NCBI RefSeq assembly: GCF_030265065.1 | Contig: NC_080395.1 | Location: 8,054,001 to 8,118,000, forward strand | Length of the DNA: 64,000 bases | Direction: 5' to 3' | From: Corythoichthys intestinalis | Lineage: Eukaryota; Chordata; Actinopteri; Syngnathiformes; Syngnathidae | Shown: positions 33,493-45,900 of the stretch, one piece after another | How the letters are laid out: each line of letters begins with the position of its first letter | Numbering within the stretch: the first letter of the stretch is position 1 | Notes under the pieces: model-generated | Seen by the model: the letters and a program-made list of their open reading frames with translations, nothing else | The model's database searches: none | What the model was told of the DNA's origin: nothing | Position numbers and translations under genes: made by a program

Positions 33493-35484
33493 GGGGGGCC
33501 TGTTGACCAGGAAAGAGGGGGGGGGGAGTCTATAAGCTAAGTGATTGAAAGGGATAGAGTGTACACAAATCAGCTCTGTGATCTAGAACCCAGTAATCGT
33601 GTGAATCCCTTGTGAGTGTAAGCCCGTTGGCGACCGACCCTACGCTGCCTCATCGCCAATTCCAAATCGCCACCCAAGCACCCAATCACATCCAGCCGCA
33701 CGCGAGCCCCACCAAGCACGCGACAGCCACACAGATGAGTGGAGAAGCCACGCGGGCGCCAACCCAGGGCCACGGCCCCCACCCAGCCAGCCCGGGGAAG
33801 GAGGGAGGGTGGGCGGGGGGGGGGCAGCGCAGCCCATCCCGCAGCCCAGCAAAGGAGCCAATCGGAAATGGAGATTCATGAGCAAGAAGGTGATGCATAT
33901 TTTTGGGATATGGCAGAGGAGAGTTGAGTGATCAAACTTGAAATAACAAAAATGACTTTTCTTTAATGACATGTAATAAATGTTTCAACAGTGAACAACA
34001 TCAAATAAAATAACACTTTAATCTGATTTTTTTTATATATATATACAGTGCTGCTCGAAAGTTTGTGAACCCCACAGCGATGGTCAGATTTTTTGTAAAA
34101 AAAACTAAAATAACCTTATTAAATGTTAAGTTATACCCAAATCCACAATACTGACATTCCAAATAATGGACTGAAACAAAAGAAATAGTTATATTGTCAT
34201 TCTTTATTTAACAAAAGTGGTTGTTTTAAGAAAAACTCAGATATCATGTGTGCAAAAGTATGTGAACCCCTTCAGTTAATAGGATATTGCGCCTCCTTTT
34301 GCAGAGATTACCTCAACCAAACGGTTTCTGTAGTGACTAATCAGCCTCTCACATCTACTTTGGGGGATTTTTGCCCATTCTTCCTTGCAGAACGCAGTCA
34401 GTTGAGAGAGGTTTGATGGGCGTCTGGCATGAACTGCTCGCTTCAGGTCCCGCCACAGCATTTCAATGGGATTTAGGTCAGGACTTTGACTGGGCCAGTC
34501 CGGAACACGAATCTTCTTCTTTTTCAGCCATTCCTTGGTTGTATTGCTGGAATGCTTTGGATCATTATCATGTTGCATGATCCACCTTCTGCCAAGCTTT
34601 AACTTCAAAACAGATGGCGTCAGGTTATGTTCTAGGATTTGACAATATTCCTCAGAATTCATGATTCCCTGGACTATGTGGAGTTGTCCAGGTCCTGAGG
34701 ATGAAAAGCAAGCCCAGATCTTGACATTCCCACCTCCATGCTTCACTGTTGGGAGAAGGTTCTTTTGGTGGTATGCAGTGCTGACTTTTCGCCAGACATG
34801 GCGGTTTTGGTTGTGACCAAACAGTTCAATTTTGCACCTACATCAGTTGATGAAAACTCTTTTTAATTTAGTCTCGACAACACAACTGTTAAAAAAACAA
34901 AAAAAAAAACTACTGAATTGATTGATTAGGAAATCAGGTTGAAATAATAGAAAATTCCAAAATGTTGAGGGGGTTCACAAACTTTTGAGCAGCACTGTAT
35001 ATGGTTCACGTTAATTCAAGTCCAGACTGATACTTCACTTCAGTCCACACACTGTCATGACTCCATTTGATATTATGGTCGCAATTGCTGGTAGCAGGTG
35101 CTCAAAGTAAACCTTCAGATGGCAGATGTGGTCTTCAGTCCTCTTCTAATTGTATGGCATGTCTATGATAACCTACACATTTGGGATCCATACAAGGAAT
35201 TTACTATTTCTTTTGTTTGCACAATGCATGCCATTTTGGACTTCATAATAGTTGCATAATCTAGATGCTGGTTCTTTAAGGGTGCACTTTTCATTAACAT
35301 ACTTCACATCATCATATCTGTTTGAGTCAATCATTTTTCTGCAGACTGCCATCACATGCTTCAAGTTTCATTGCAGACATCAAGCCTCAGTCTACATTGA
35401 TTGATGCTGGGCTGCAAGCCTGCTACTAAAGTCTGTTAATACTCCAGCAATGACGGCTACCGTTAGAGGGCGCTAGAGTCAATG
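33493..35484. mobile_element. 2-kb insertion splitting the promoter of gene C
   Basis: A direct repeat TTTTCAGTGA at 33483-33492 and 35485-35494 brackets DNA absent from A and B. The left 550 bp are GC-rich with G runs near 33520 and 33810. The middle is a Tc1 element (34046-34997). The right part 34998-35484 has no recognised gene; a 63-codon frame at 35173-35364 (minus) has no known motif. A 10-bp duplication suggests a retroposon-like event, but the class is unknown. Confidence 0.5.
34046..34997 (-). mobile_element. Internally deleted Tc1-like transposon
   Basis: The ends CAGTGCTGCTCGAAAGTTTG and CAAACTTTTGAGCAGCACTG lie inside TA. The minus strand at 34276-34746 encodes 156 residues with CFSSSGPGQL, HDNDPKHSSN and NPIEMLWRDLKR, i.e. 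the second Asp and the Glu of the DDE triad, open to the natural stop. The N-terminal HTH region and first Asp are deleted, so it is inactive. The well-kept C-terminal frame suggests fairly recent loss. Confidence 0.85.
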
Positions 35485-35494
35485 TTTTCAGTGA

Positions 35495-35594
35495 AGCACT
35501 GCTCCGGAAGCACTCTCTCTTGACCTAACCGGGACTTGCTTTTCTTTCGTTTTCCCTTCTCACCAAACGAGCTTCTTCAAAGTATTCTCATCGG
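35495..35594 (+). other. Zinc-finger gene C, exon 1 (5' UTR)
   Basis: It begins at the CTGCTCCGGAAGC block and ends TCATCGG/GTAAGT, as in A, B and E. It contains no ATG. Its CpG and NRF1-like promoter lies 2 kb upstream after the insertion. The new sequence immediately upstream is of unknown promoter strength. Confidence 0.55.
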
Positions 35595-35852
35595 GTAAGT
35601 ACCGAAGTAAGAATTTGGTGCACTAAAAACGTCCTATCTTAAAGCTTAGTGGAAGTCGTTTGGCTTTATGTTGATGTTTACCAGGTTTACATAGCTTTGT
35701 TTTGTTTAGCTCAGCTAGCGAGCTAAGACACGTGAAAGCATTTCGAATGGTTCAGCTGAATGCCACTTCCGAATTGTAAGTTTTATTTTAAGGGTTAATA
35801 TTAGAGTGATTACATTTAATTTTTTTTAGACGCTTTCCGACTTGTTTTAAAG

Positions 35853-35955
35853 GCCAACGCAATCAAAAACATCCAGCTAAAGAGTAGAGACGTGGAAGAC
35901 CAGGTGAGGAAATACCGGCCACGACGAGCGACTGAAAAGACAAAAGAAAATGAGG
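35853..35955 (+). CDS. Zinc-finger gene C, exon 2
   Basis: It is bounded by a TTTTAAAG acceptor and an ATGAGG/GTAAG donor. A long open frame (NAIKNIQLKSRDVEDQ, then VRKYRPRRATEKTK) matches the E exon, but one extra base near the end puts it out of phase with the terminal exon. The ATG at 35950-35952 remains in phase, giving M-R-C-P-V-D-V-T. The intron 2 that follows is 13 kb and almost wholly transposon. Confidence 0.55.
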
Positions 35956-36647
35956 GTAAGATCACAACATCAGTTGTTTTACTTTTTATGCTTGCTTTGA
36001 TGAGACCGTGATCAGTGATTGTGACTGTAGAGCAAAATTCCTTTACCTGACTTGCCATACAAAGCTCACGAGAAGGATAATTTCACAATATGGCGATACT
36101 ACAATTATTGATAGATGGGTCAGGGAAGGATTTAAGGATAATCTACAGCGAAACAAGCTATTCTTATCCTTCTGGTGGGAATTTCAATGAGTTCATCAGT
36201 CGTCGGATGTCCAGTCCAATGAACTGGGAAGCTGGCAGTTTCGTTCATTCGCTGCCGTCCCTCCTACTTCAAACGAAATGGACGTTTATGCCCGTCAATG
36301 GCAGCCAATGACTTAACAATTCTATCTACCATTAATGGCAGTGAAAGAGATGATGAAAGATAGGTGTTAATAATAAAGTGCATTGGCTGTATCTACAGCT
36401 AAAGAGTTCTTAGGCTGCGTTCAGACTGGAAGCATATCCAGTGTTTCCCACCAATGAACGAGACTGTGGCGGCCCCCCCCCCCCCCCCCCCGCCGAGAAG
36501 AAAAAAAAAAAGATAATTATCAGATGCATCAGTCAGCCGATTACACAGCTGTAGCCCACTCCACTCTACTACCCGCGAGAGCGCGCGCGTGCGTGCGTGC
36601 ACACACACAGACACGCGCCAACAGGTCGCGCTCATAGACGGGACTAC

Positions 36648-39243
36648 TAGCCTGGTACACCAGACTCATAGCTGTGCTATGCAGACATGAAAATATCTCA
36701 CCTTTCGGCGAAATTCGCCGTTTTGAAGTCAAAAAGGGTGACCTACGCGAATTGTGTAGATCCGAGGAGAAATTCTTTTTGGGAGGAGGGGGGAGGAGGT
36801 CGGGAGGTTTTATTTAATTATTATTATTATTATCATCATGTGATTAACTTAGTACGTAAACTGAGCACTTAAGAAATCGGTTCTTTAAAAAAGTGACACT
36901 TGGACAGTCAGCAAATCCTTCTAGATGCTTCGCTGACGAGAACCAATCATCGGCCCAAGCTGCGTTCCATTATTCCAAACGCGCGCACTCTTTACGTGTA
37001 CATGGAGTGCTCGGAGAGCCTTTGGTTGCATTGCAAAGCTGCGAAAACAAAAAGCAGGGCTTATCCATACCGGGGCAGACCAGGGCGCAGCATACACACT
37101 TGCCTGTATTTGCCAGCAGATTGAATTTGGTGAGTAATGGTTTCAATCGTTTTCACATTTTGCGATATAAAAAAGTTACTGCCATTCGTTGCAGCTTGCG
37201 TTGAACGCTACCAGAGCTAGCCAAATCTCCCATGTAAAAAAAATAGCTCCCGTTAAATTGGCGTCAAGCTTGTGTATTTAGCGGTAATATAAACGAAGAA
37301 GTTGAGTCAAATTAAGCGGCATGCTCTCGGATGGAAGGGGGCGCCTCGTATCGCTCCCGTCGTCCACCTGAGACGCGTTATTTTCGGCTGCGACTTTAGC
37401 TGACGGCCGGTGTCGGCCCGACGAGTGGTGGGAATGACTCTTGCTTCTTAAAGCTTTTCAGAAATAGAGGGATCCCTCGTTTTTCGCGGTTAATGGGGAC
37501 CAGAACCCGCCGCAATAAGTGAAAACCGCGAAGTAGCGCCCCCCACCCCCACCCCCATTTTTTGTGCGTGTTCAATGTATTTATTCAGATTTTACATTGG
37601 AAAAAAGATACATATATATATAAGACATGTTTTTTCACTTTTTTCACTAAAGTATCATTTATAAATGGTTTTCAAGCACTTCAAAATGTAAGAATTATGA
37701 TAAGTTTTAAACATGTTACTGCCCCACCGAATTATTTTTAAACAAGAATAAAATAGTAAGAAAATGTTTGGCTTTATTAAATGCTTCATAGTGAGTCTAC
37801 TCAAACCCTCTCAGGCTTTGGTAAACGGTGATTGACACATGTGCAAAGTTTTTCTTTTTATATATATATTTTTTGTTTGAAGCAACTTATTTGATTGAAT
37901 AATAAAGACACAAATGTCCTAGCCAAAATGTGGCCCAAACGCAAAACAACATTACTTCAATGGAAAAATTTGTTTCAATCAAGAAAAATAGTTTTCAAAT
38001 GCTTTTTTTTTGTCTCAAATTTATTTTAGCAATCAAAAACAATTTTTTTTTATTGAAGTGACTTTTTGGGGATTAAAAGTATATACTGTATTTTGATTGA
38101 AGCAACTTTGTTTTTGATAGAAGAAACTTTGTTTTTTGATTGAATAATAAAAACACAAATCTACCTCCATCGTTATTGAAAGAGAAAGAAATTAAGAAAG
38201 CTTTAAAACTAAAAGCCACCGGGGAGTCTGTTTTTTTGTTTTTTAAAATATTTATATTTCATTACATAGACATGCGTCGTAGGGAAGGGAAATTGAGGGA
38301 TAAAAAAAAAAAGGAGTTAGATTAAGCTGCTAAAGGCAGTGGATACCTCATCAGCTGGGTGAATAGCAGACCTGGTAAGAACAAGTTTGCAAGGATAGTC
38401 GGGTATTAAATACAATTATAAACACAATTACAATGTTATTTTTCTATAAGATTTTTATGTCATTGCTTTATTAATCATTAGGTGCTAGAGTTGTTAAGTA
38501 TGGATAATAATGAAATAATAGTTTTAAGAAAACTGTGCTGTTGGTGGCTCAGTGACCATCTGATGTGGTTTGTTCTCAGATGAACAAGTTGAGGAAGGAA
38601 GTTTTGATGCAGAGGTTGAAGGAAGAAAAGAGGCAGACTGACTGAGTCACAGCCAGAAAGTGTTGATGACAGTTTTGATTTTTATTCACTGTTGCCCCCT
38701 CCCAATTAAAGTATGTCACAGTCGCAGCCAATTATTATCTAAAGCTGGTTAAAATTGAAGTTATGTTGTTTTAAGGTGTATTAAATACTTGTTCATGTGC
38801 CCCTTTTGATCTACGAGCACCCGCCCCTCCACCGGTCTCTGCACGGCCCTGCTGAAACACAGTGTGGGTCGACAGAGCTCAATATTTTGTTGGGGTGTAC
38901 AGTGTACTGGAACATATTTCCTCCACACCCTTCTCACCTTTTTAACCCCTGACCCATTTTCATGCCTGGCTATGAGAGTATGAGTCTGGCCACCATTAAG
39001 CAGAAAAAAATTCCCAGGGCGGAGCCAGCCACAACAAATAGACAGGGGAGCGGGCCAATCAGCGACGGGCTGACGCGACGTCGGTTAAGCGACAAGAAAC
39101 TAGCGAGAGACATTTCAACATATTCAACATGGCTAGCGCGAGACAGACTGTTGGTTTTAGCGACTCGATGTGTTTTTGGTCATGTAAAACCGAATTTACC
39201 GCGGATTGGAACATATTGCCGCTGAGTCTGGTGTACCAGGCTA
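36648..39243. mobile_element. MITE with perfect 9-bp TSD CGGGACTAC (middle layer)
   Basis: The ends TAGCCTGGTACACCAGACTC and GAGTCTGGTGTACCAGGCTA are inverted repeats flanked by CGGGACTAC at 36639-36647 and 39244-39252. Without the inner element it is about 310 bp. A 9-bp duplication is typical of Mutator-like elements; the family is not otherwise identified. Confidence 0.8.
36682..38968. mobile_element. Transposon with 6-bp TSD GCTATG, CAGACATGAAAAT ends (inner layer)
   Basis: The ends CAGACATGAAAAT and ATTTTCATGCCTG are flanked by GCTATG at 36676-36681 and 38969-38974. Subterminal sequence (CACCTTTCGGCG, GTGTAGATCCGAGGAG) matches 50310-50400 and the right arm matches 55532-55593, so this is a sister of the element that broke gene C. 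It contains a pogo/Tigger-like fragment at about 37465-37540 (GGGATCCCTCGTTTTTCGCG). No transposase was recognised. A 6-bp TSD fits IS3EU- or Dada-type transposons. Confidence 0.75.
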
Positions 39244-39437
39244 CGGGACTACTGTCTGCTGCATTCTGCTGCATTTGGCGCGATCCGGCGACACCGCATA
39301 CAGCAATTTATATTACATTCAGTGGTCTCAAAATGCCCTAAAGAGATACACCAGGCTTGAAAATGTACACACACACCCTCCCCCGAGGGTCAGAGACCCT
39401 CCCACCACAGTCTCCTAAAATCCTTTGGGAAACACTG

Positions 39438-41493
39438 ACCATTATTTGTACACCACTCCTCACCATCTTCGTGAGGTGCCGCATTGCCGAACACGAGCAG
39501 TGGAAGAACGCTGATCTTCTTCCCAATATGTGATGTAAAATTTAATGCCGAAAATAGCTAAAATTGTTTTTTCAAGATCAAAAGTTTACCACCAAAGAAC
39601 CATAGTTTGCTTGTGATGACTCAATCAAAACGCCTTGAGAAGCAACGTTGCTTCTCTTCCCACGTCACATCGAGTACAGTGCATTTGAGCCCGTGTGTGA
39701 GTTGTTAGGAATTTAATCAAGCGAGCAGTAAACAAATGAATGAATTTTAATGCATACATGATCATTTGCTGTGATTAAGTAGAATAACTTTATGGTGTGA
39801 TCACTTCTTTTTGTCACATTTTTCCCCACGGCTTCCACACCCTTCTCTGCCAGTCGCTGTTTAATCCGGCCGGGAGCGACTTTGCACGGCTTCGTCGCCG
39901 CTAGGACTCGGCCCACTCGCCAGGCTCTCAATCGATTCCACTTGTTGCACAAGAAAACCGCTAATCTTATTTAAGGAATACGAGCTTGTACACTGGGTGA
40001 CTAGTGATGAAGAGACTAGTCAACTAGATATTAAAATTAGAAAATAGAAATAAAGTAAAACAAGTGGTAGGTAGAGTGAGAAAAAGGAGAAAAAGGACTC
40101 AGTGGCTGTACTTCCCCCAGCATTATAGCTTCTAGTGCAGCTTAGATCTATGTACAACAAAAGAACAATTGGCTAACTTGCATAGCAAAAGTCAGCAAGC
40201 TTAGATGCTATGAAATGCTAACTTTTTTTTTTCCAATGCTCTTAACAAATGGTTCAGACTCATATTCCCACAAAAAACGGCTAAATATACATATAAACTG
40301 AATTACGAATCCATTAAAAAACATTAGCCCAAACAAAAACTTAGCTTACGTTGGTCTTAACAGGGAGCAGTTGGATTCAGCCATGTGAAATGAGCTAGAC
40401 CAGAGGGCAGTGTATCCACCCTAATTAATAAATTAAATGTAAACTTTCAAAATAAACCATTACAACGCCACTTTAATTAAACGAATACTCGAAGCAACAA
40501 GATTTAATTCGAATATTTTTTTCTAATCGAATACTCGAGTTAATCGATTAATCGTTGCAGCACTAGATTTGTTTATTTACATTTCAAAAACCAGAAGCCA
40601 TTCATTTACGAATGTGATTGCACTTTAGTTTACATATTTAAATGTGCAGATATTAAGATTTGAATGAGGCTAAATAACATGCTTTCTCTCAAATATATTG
40701 TTATAATCATTTGTTTCGGATGTACTGTAATTATTTTCTGTATAAAAATTAATTTGGTGTTCAAAAAGTCTTTTTTTAAACTTGAGTCTTGAAAAGGAGG
40801 GGGTCGTCTTATAATCAGGGCCGTCTTATATTTGGGCCAATACGGTAGTTCAAAAGTGCAACTCCTTAGCATTCAGAAACACTAAAAGACATTAATTAAA
40901 AACATTGTGGTGGTCAGTAAATGTTACTTTTATAGAACAAGTACAGGGAAATATATTTAAAAAATGGAATCATGAGAAACAAACATAGAAATAACAATCA
41001 AAACACATCTCTAGTATTTAAGAAATCCCACCTCTGGCTTTTATGACAGCTTGCAGTCTCTGAGGCATGGACTTGATGAGTATTCTTCATCAATTTGGTA
41101 CCAACTCTCTTTGATTGCAGTTTCCAGATCATCCTTGCAATCGGAGCCTTGCTGTGGACCTTTTTTTTTTTTTTTTCAATTTCAACCACAGGTTTTCAAT
41201 ATGGTTGAGATCTGGGCTATTTGCAGGCTATTTCATAGACTGGATGAGTCTTTCTCCAAGGAAGGCTTTAACACTGAGATAAAATGTCTGAGTGAGTGCT
41301 CGTCATCGCCATCACAATGTGCGCATGTGCAATAGTCCCATCGCAGGATGTGTGATAGTTTTGGTTTTCTCCATAAAAACAGCAATTGTGCAGCGCCATG
41401 GCTTCCTGGATTCTTTTTATAAACACCAATCTTCATATCTTCATCATTCACAAATAAAAACCGTTAGCCTGGATTAAATGTTATTATATGAAT
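39438..41493. other. Intron 2 of C with transposon fragments
   Basis: 39450-39520 matches intron 2 of A. 40128-40565 is a member of the TAGGGCTGCAG MITE family with a shortened left end. 40780-40847 is a dispersed repeat end (GGGTCGTCTTATAATCAGGG). 40848-41282 is a truncated Tc1-like copy matching 1990-2170 and 2716-2960, and it preserves the empty site of the MITE at 2171. 41283-41400 carries a repeat also at 51515-51570. No gene is seen. Confidence 0.55.
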
Positions 41494-42595
41494 TACAGCT
41501 GAAACGAATACTCGAGCAACTCGAGCAACTCGAGTTTAAAAACTGATCAGAGTAATTTTATTCACCTCAAGGAACAGTTTAATTTTGCCAGCTCTAAGCA
41601 TCACGTTTTGCCTGGGCTACTTTTAATACGGGACAACGCACTGATGTCACGTGCGTAGAGGAGGAAGCAATAAATAAAAAATAAAAAAAAACCTAACTGC
41701 AGCTAACAGCCGCTACAAACTACGACGACGTTGCTAAAACTAGCCCGCATGATGCTACTGTGGTAGCAGCAGGTAGCGTCTGATGCGTCTCGTAGATATC
41801 ACATAATGTTGAACTAGATGTGAAATGAGAGAGTCAGCAGCGGTAATAAACAGCCGCCATCTAAAAGCACTCGCTCACGTAAAGTTAGCCCTGCGGAGAG
41901 CTACGCTTCTTTACATTATGACCACTGTCGATGTGTTGCTAACGTGTCTTACATACAGGCTTTATTTAATCTGTGAAAACATAGCGCTGTGGAGTGATGA
42001 GGGTGTAAAATAAAAACTTAATAATGCTAACTGTCAATTTTAGCTCAGTCGTCATTGCTGGATAAAACACTAAGTAGCACTGGTCCTTATTGTGCTCTAA
42101 TACAGCAGGTATCATACATTTATTTTGAACACTGCAAAAACTCAAAATCCTATCAGGATTTACAGTTTATACTAACTTAAAACTTAACTAGAACTTAAAA
42201 ATAGCTTGACACAAATGGAAATTTAATTGAAACACGTGGGAAAAAACACCAAACTTTTAAGTGATGTGTTATCAAGCATAATGGCATTTTTAGGTAAGAA
42301 TATATTTTTTATAAGATCTAAAAGGTTTTTGAGTGAAAGCAGTGAATTAGTCTTTTTTTTTTTTTTTTTTATTCTAGTCACATCTGAGATACAATTGTTG
42401 GCTGTTTTCAACAATGTACATCGAAAATAAAGACATTGATTGACTGAAAATGGTTCAATATTAGATGAAATGTCTTGTTTTCTCATGTATATTTATATCT
42501 GCTCTTTACCTAAAAAATATTTGTTTTATCCGATTACTCGATTAATCGATAGAATTTTCAGTCGATTACGAAAATATTCGATACCTGCAGCCCTA
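41494..42595. mobile_element. hAT-type element with perfect TSD ATATGAAT
   Basis: The ends TACAGCTGAAACGAATACTC and GATACCTGCAGCCCTA are flanked by ATATGAAT at 41486-41493 and 42596-42603. It is the complete counterpart of the copy in intron 2 of B (17740-20185). The interior has no transposase. Confidence 0.85.
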
Positions 42596-42935
42596 ATATG
42601 AATACTAGGAATGTCCCAATCGCATATTTTTTTGCACCCGAGACAGAGCCTCATTTTGAGAATCTGCCGATATAGTCCCGATCTGACACCAAAAAAGTTA
42701 ATGTTTTTGCTTTGACGCTCACGCTCCCGAGAATAGCCTCTCACTCAGACAATGAATGAGTTGACACAGCTCACTTCAAACTGTGTACCAAGCTTAGCGA
42801 CGATTAACACATTTGTGCCTTTGATCGTAGAGCTACCGAGGCATTTCTGGCCAGATCAATGCTACAAACCTGTCAATCATCGTTAAAAGCTTTGTTTTCT
42901 CTCTGTAAAGCTGAACAACTTCACGTATAGTGAGG

Positions 42936-45900
42936 TAGGGCTGGGCGATATGGCCTTAACAGGGTCCCCGCGGGTTATTAAAAGTATTAAAAAAGCATTG
43001 AATTTAGTTTTCCATTATTATAGGTATTAAAAGTATTAAATTAGCTGTTGTAAGTCTGGAATTTTTTTCACTGTGGTCTTAATTTTCAAGAACATCTCAG
43101 TGCAACCTAAATTATATCCGTGACGAAGTTTTTTTTAAAAATTTTATTTAATCCATAACGAAGATGACGCATAGAATTTTTACGATGTACTGCACTGCAA
43201 ATCGAAATGCAACTCGTGCGTGCCAAACCACCACAACCGGCAAAACGGAGAATCCATCCACCTCTGCATCGGGAATGCGTCCGTTTGTCGTCGGAACGAA
43301 AACCCTGCAGGCAGAAGTATCGTGGATTCTGAACACCAAAATAGACCACCATTCATATACTTCAAATGAGTCCATTGGTGATCTGTTTCGGATATTACGT
43401 CATTTTTGGTCGGCATCGGCTGTCACAATGTTGGTCATGTTGCGTTTTGTTCCAGAGGGAGCGTGCTCGATGTGTTAACTGTCTTTTGTAGCGAATTTTC
43501 AGTTGTCAGAAAAAAATGCACATTTTCTTAATGTTTAAATAGTTTACATATTTTTATGACAATTATAAATGCATTTACACAATGAAATAACGCTGGAAAA
43601 GTTTGTTAAACATAATGTTGCTCAAATCGTGGTTTTTTTTTTTCCCGGAGGGAGCATTCCCGACTTTGTAACTGCAGCCTATTTAAGCTCATCAAGACTT
43701 TAAGATAGAGGTAAAATCGGGCCTAAAAAGTCCAGCCCGACCCGAACTGGTCTGCGTGTATTAAAGCCCGACCCGCGTTTTGTGTGATCACATTTGTGAC
43801 GATGTCTGCATAAAAGCCTGTCTTTTATAACGAATTCTCATTTGGCAGAAAAAAAACGCACGTATTCTTAATTTTTAAATACAATACATATTTTTATGAT
43901 CATTATAAATTTATTTACACAACGAAATAATGCTGGAAAAGTTTGTTAAATATAAATAAACAGATGCAGTTTTGCGGACTCGCATAGGGGAAGATTAAAA
44001 AGGGCGTATAGGCACGCTCTGGCTCTGCAATGACCATACAGTGCCTTCTTTTTTTTAATCCAAATTATTTATTTTACAACAAGTATTCCTTAGTTTATCA
44101 TTCATACATCGTTAATATATAGTTATTTCAAAAAGTTAGCGAGAAAGAACCCTGGCCCGGCCCGGCCCGACGTAATAATTGACATTTTAATTTTGGTCAT
44201 GTTTTCAGTTTAATTTAGCTGTTTCCAGCTTGCTTTGTTTATAATTGCGATGTTTGTTTACCACTTTTCCTCTTACTGCGAAGAGGGAGGAAGTTACATC
44301 AGCCGCCGCTATGATATTTAAGTCATCAGCCATCTGCTGTGACCCGGGAATTTAACGCCTGCTTTCACGCACACTGCTTCCCATGTCAGTCGACACGGGA
44401 AATTGTTTTCACACACAACTGCTGCACGGTTTAGTCCCGCGATATTCCCGTTATTTTGGCGTATGTGATAGGGGCTCAAGTTGCATCCAGATACTTTAGG
44501 TAGCAGATTATAGGTCATGCGAAGGCAGTGGACCTGCTTAAACATTTCGGTTTGCCTTTCGAATGAATGTGAATTTGGCCGTTTTAACTTGAGAGTTAGC
44601 CATGTTCACTGGGGTCTTGGCAGGTGCACTAGCGGCTAGCCTGTTACAGAAGATGGCTGTTCTGAGTCCTGTCCTCCTCCTTTTGTCCATAATTATTGTG
44701 TGCGTGTGTGTGTTTAAAAAAATTCTGAGACTTCATAATGTTACTTTAAATGTGTTTTAATTGTATCTTCAATATATGTGCATTCCTTTGTCAAACACAC
44801 TTAGTAATTGAGGTAAAATTTGATGTTCATTGCTTTATTTATTTAATATGATTCAATATGATCTAAATAATGGGTGCGAGAAAAGTATTAATTTGCAGTT
44901 GAAACGGCATTAAAAAAGGTCTTAAAAGTCTTGAATTTAGATTTATCAATCCTGGGGGGGACCCTGCTTAAGTACGTATCACGATAAATTGAGCAGATTT
45001 ACCTCGATAACGATAAATGACGATAAATTCGCCCAAGCGAACTGTTATGTAATTTGAAAATTTGAATCAATGCATGGAATACAAATCAACCGTTTCTCGT
45101 TACATTTATTTAACCAGCTTTCAATTTAACAATTGCACATGCAGTCTACACATAAAGTATTTAAAAAAATGTTGCAAACAAGAATTCTAGTTTGAACATT
45201 TATAACAGCTTGTATGACTTGAAAAATGTACAACATTATAAAAATCAATATGACGACTGTGCAAAAATGTCATTCTAACACAAATGACTTGCAGCATTAT
45301 CAGTACACCTCAGACAACTTATTGGTAATGGCTGCTGTGACATAATTATTCAACACAAGTGTTTACTTCAAGGTTTCAGTTTTTTTTTTTGTCCCCGAAA
45401 CATTTTTTAATACATGCACCCCCCACACAGACACAACCAGATTAAAGCTGTATTGCTCTGATGCCAATGAAACATTAAAGGTTTTATGATGGCAGAATAA
45501 ACCAAACACATACAGAAAAATAGCTGTGGCCATTAAACTGTCATATTATATATGGGCTTCACTGTTGGAGTATACTTATGCTGAGTGCTTTACCATCATG
45601 AAAGCTTTCAGAGAAATCACACAGGGATGCAAAATAACGCGACATGATGATTGCTACATGAAGTCCGTGCCCAGTCCAATCATTAATTTCAGCCGTTTCG
45701 ACAAGGTTAAAGCCGCTATCCGACTCTCACGTTCATTTGTAGCCGCTGTTAGCCGCTAGCATTAGCCTGTGGCTTGGCTACAAGAAGAAAGCACTGAAAG
45801 CATCCTCTCCTGATATCGTGAGAACCAGGGAGGACAGCGGGTGAAAGCCTGTCTGGAACCCACTAAGAGTTTACTTAATGTCAGGTGAAAGTTTGGCGAA

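Larger units (their letters stand above)
36439..39437. mobile_element. hAT-like element in intron 2 of C (outer layer of a triple nest)
   Basis: The ends CAGTGTTTCCCACCAATG and TTTGGGAAACACTG share GAGACTGTGG(C/T)GG just inside. The intron sequence on both sides matches A around 8810-8870. The TSD is weak (AGCATATC against ACCATTAT). It contains a C run near 36473 and the two inner elements listed next. Confidence 0.6.

Noticed and set aside
33612-33972. Several overlapping frames of 60-110 codons in GC-rich DNA
   Set aside because: Pro/Arg/Gly-rich composition arises from the G and C runs; frames overlap on both strands and none shows a known motif or a paralogue.
35173-35364. 63-codon minus frame with several Cys
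   Set aside because: No recognisable domain, no splice context, and it lies in inserted DNA of unknown type.
40780-40847. GTCGTCTTATAATCAGGG-type repeat as a gene regulatory element
   Set aside because: It is a dispersed repeat end common in fish genomes and abuts a Tc1 insertion site.
43107-43478. Overlapping frames on both strands of 75-104 codons
   Set aside because: They lie inside a transposon, overlap each other in all phases, and match no family I know.
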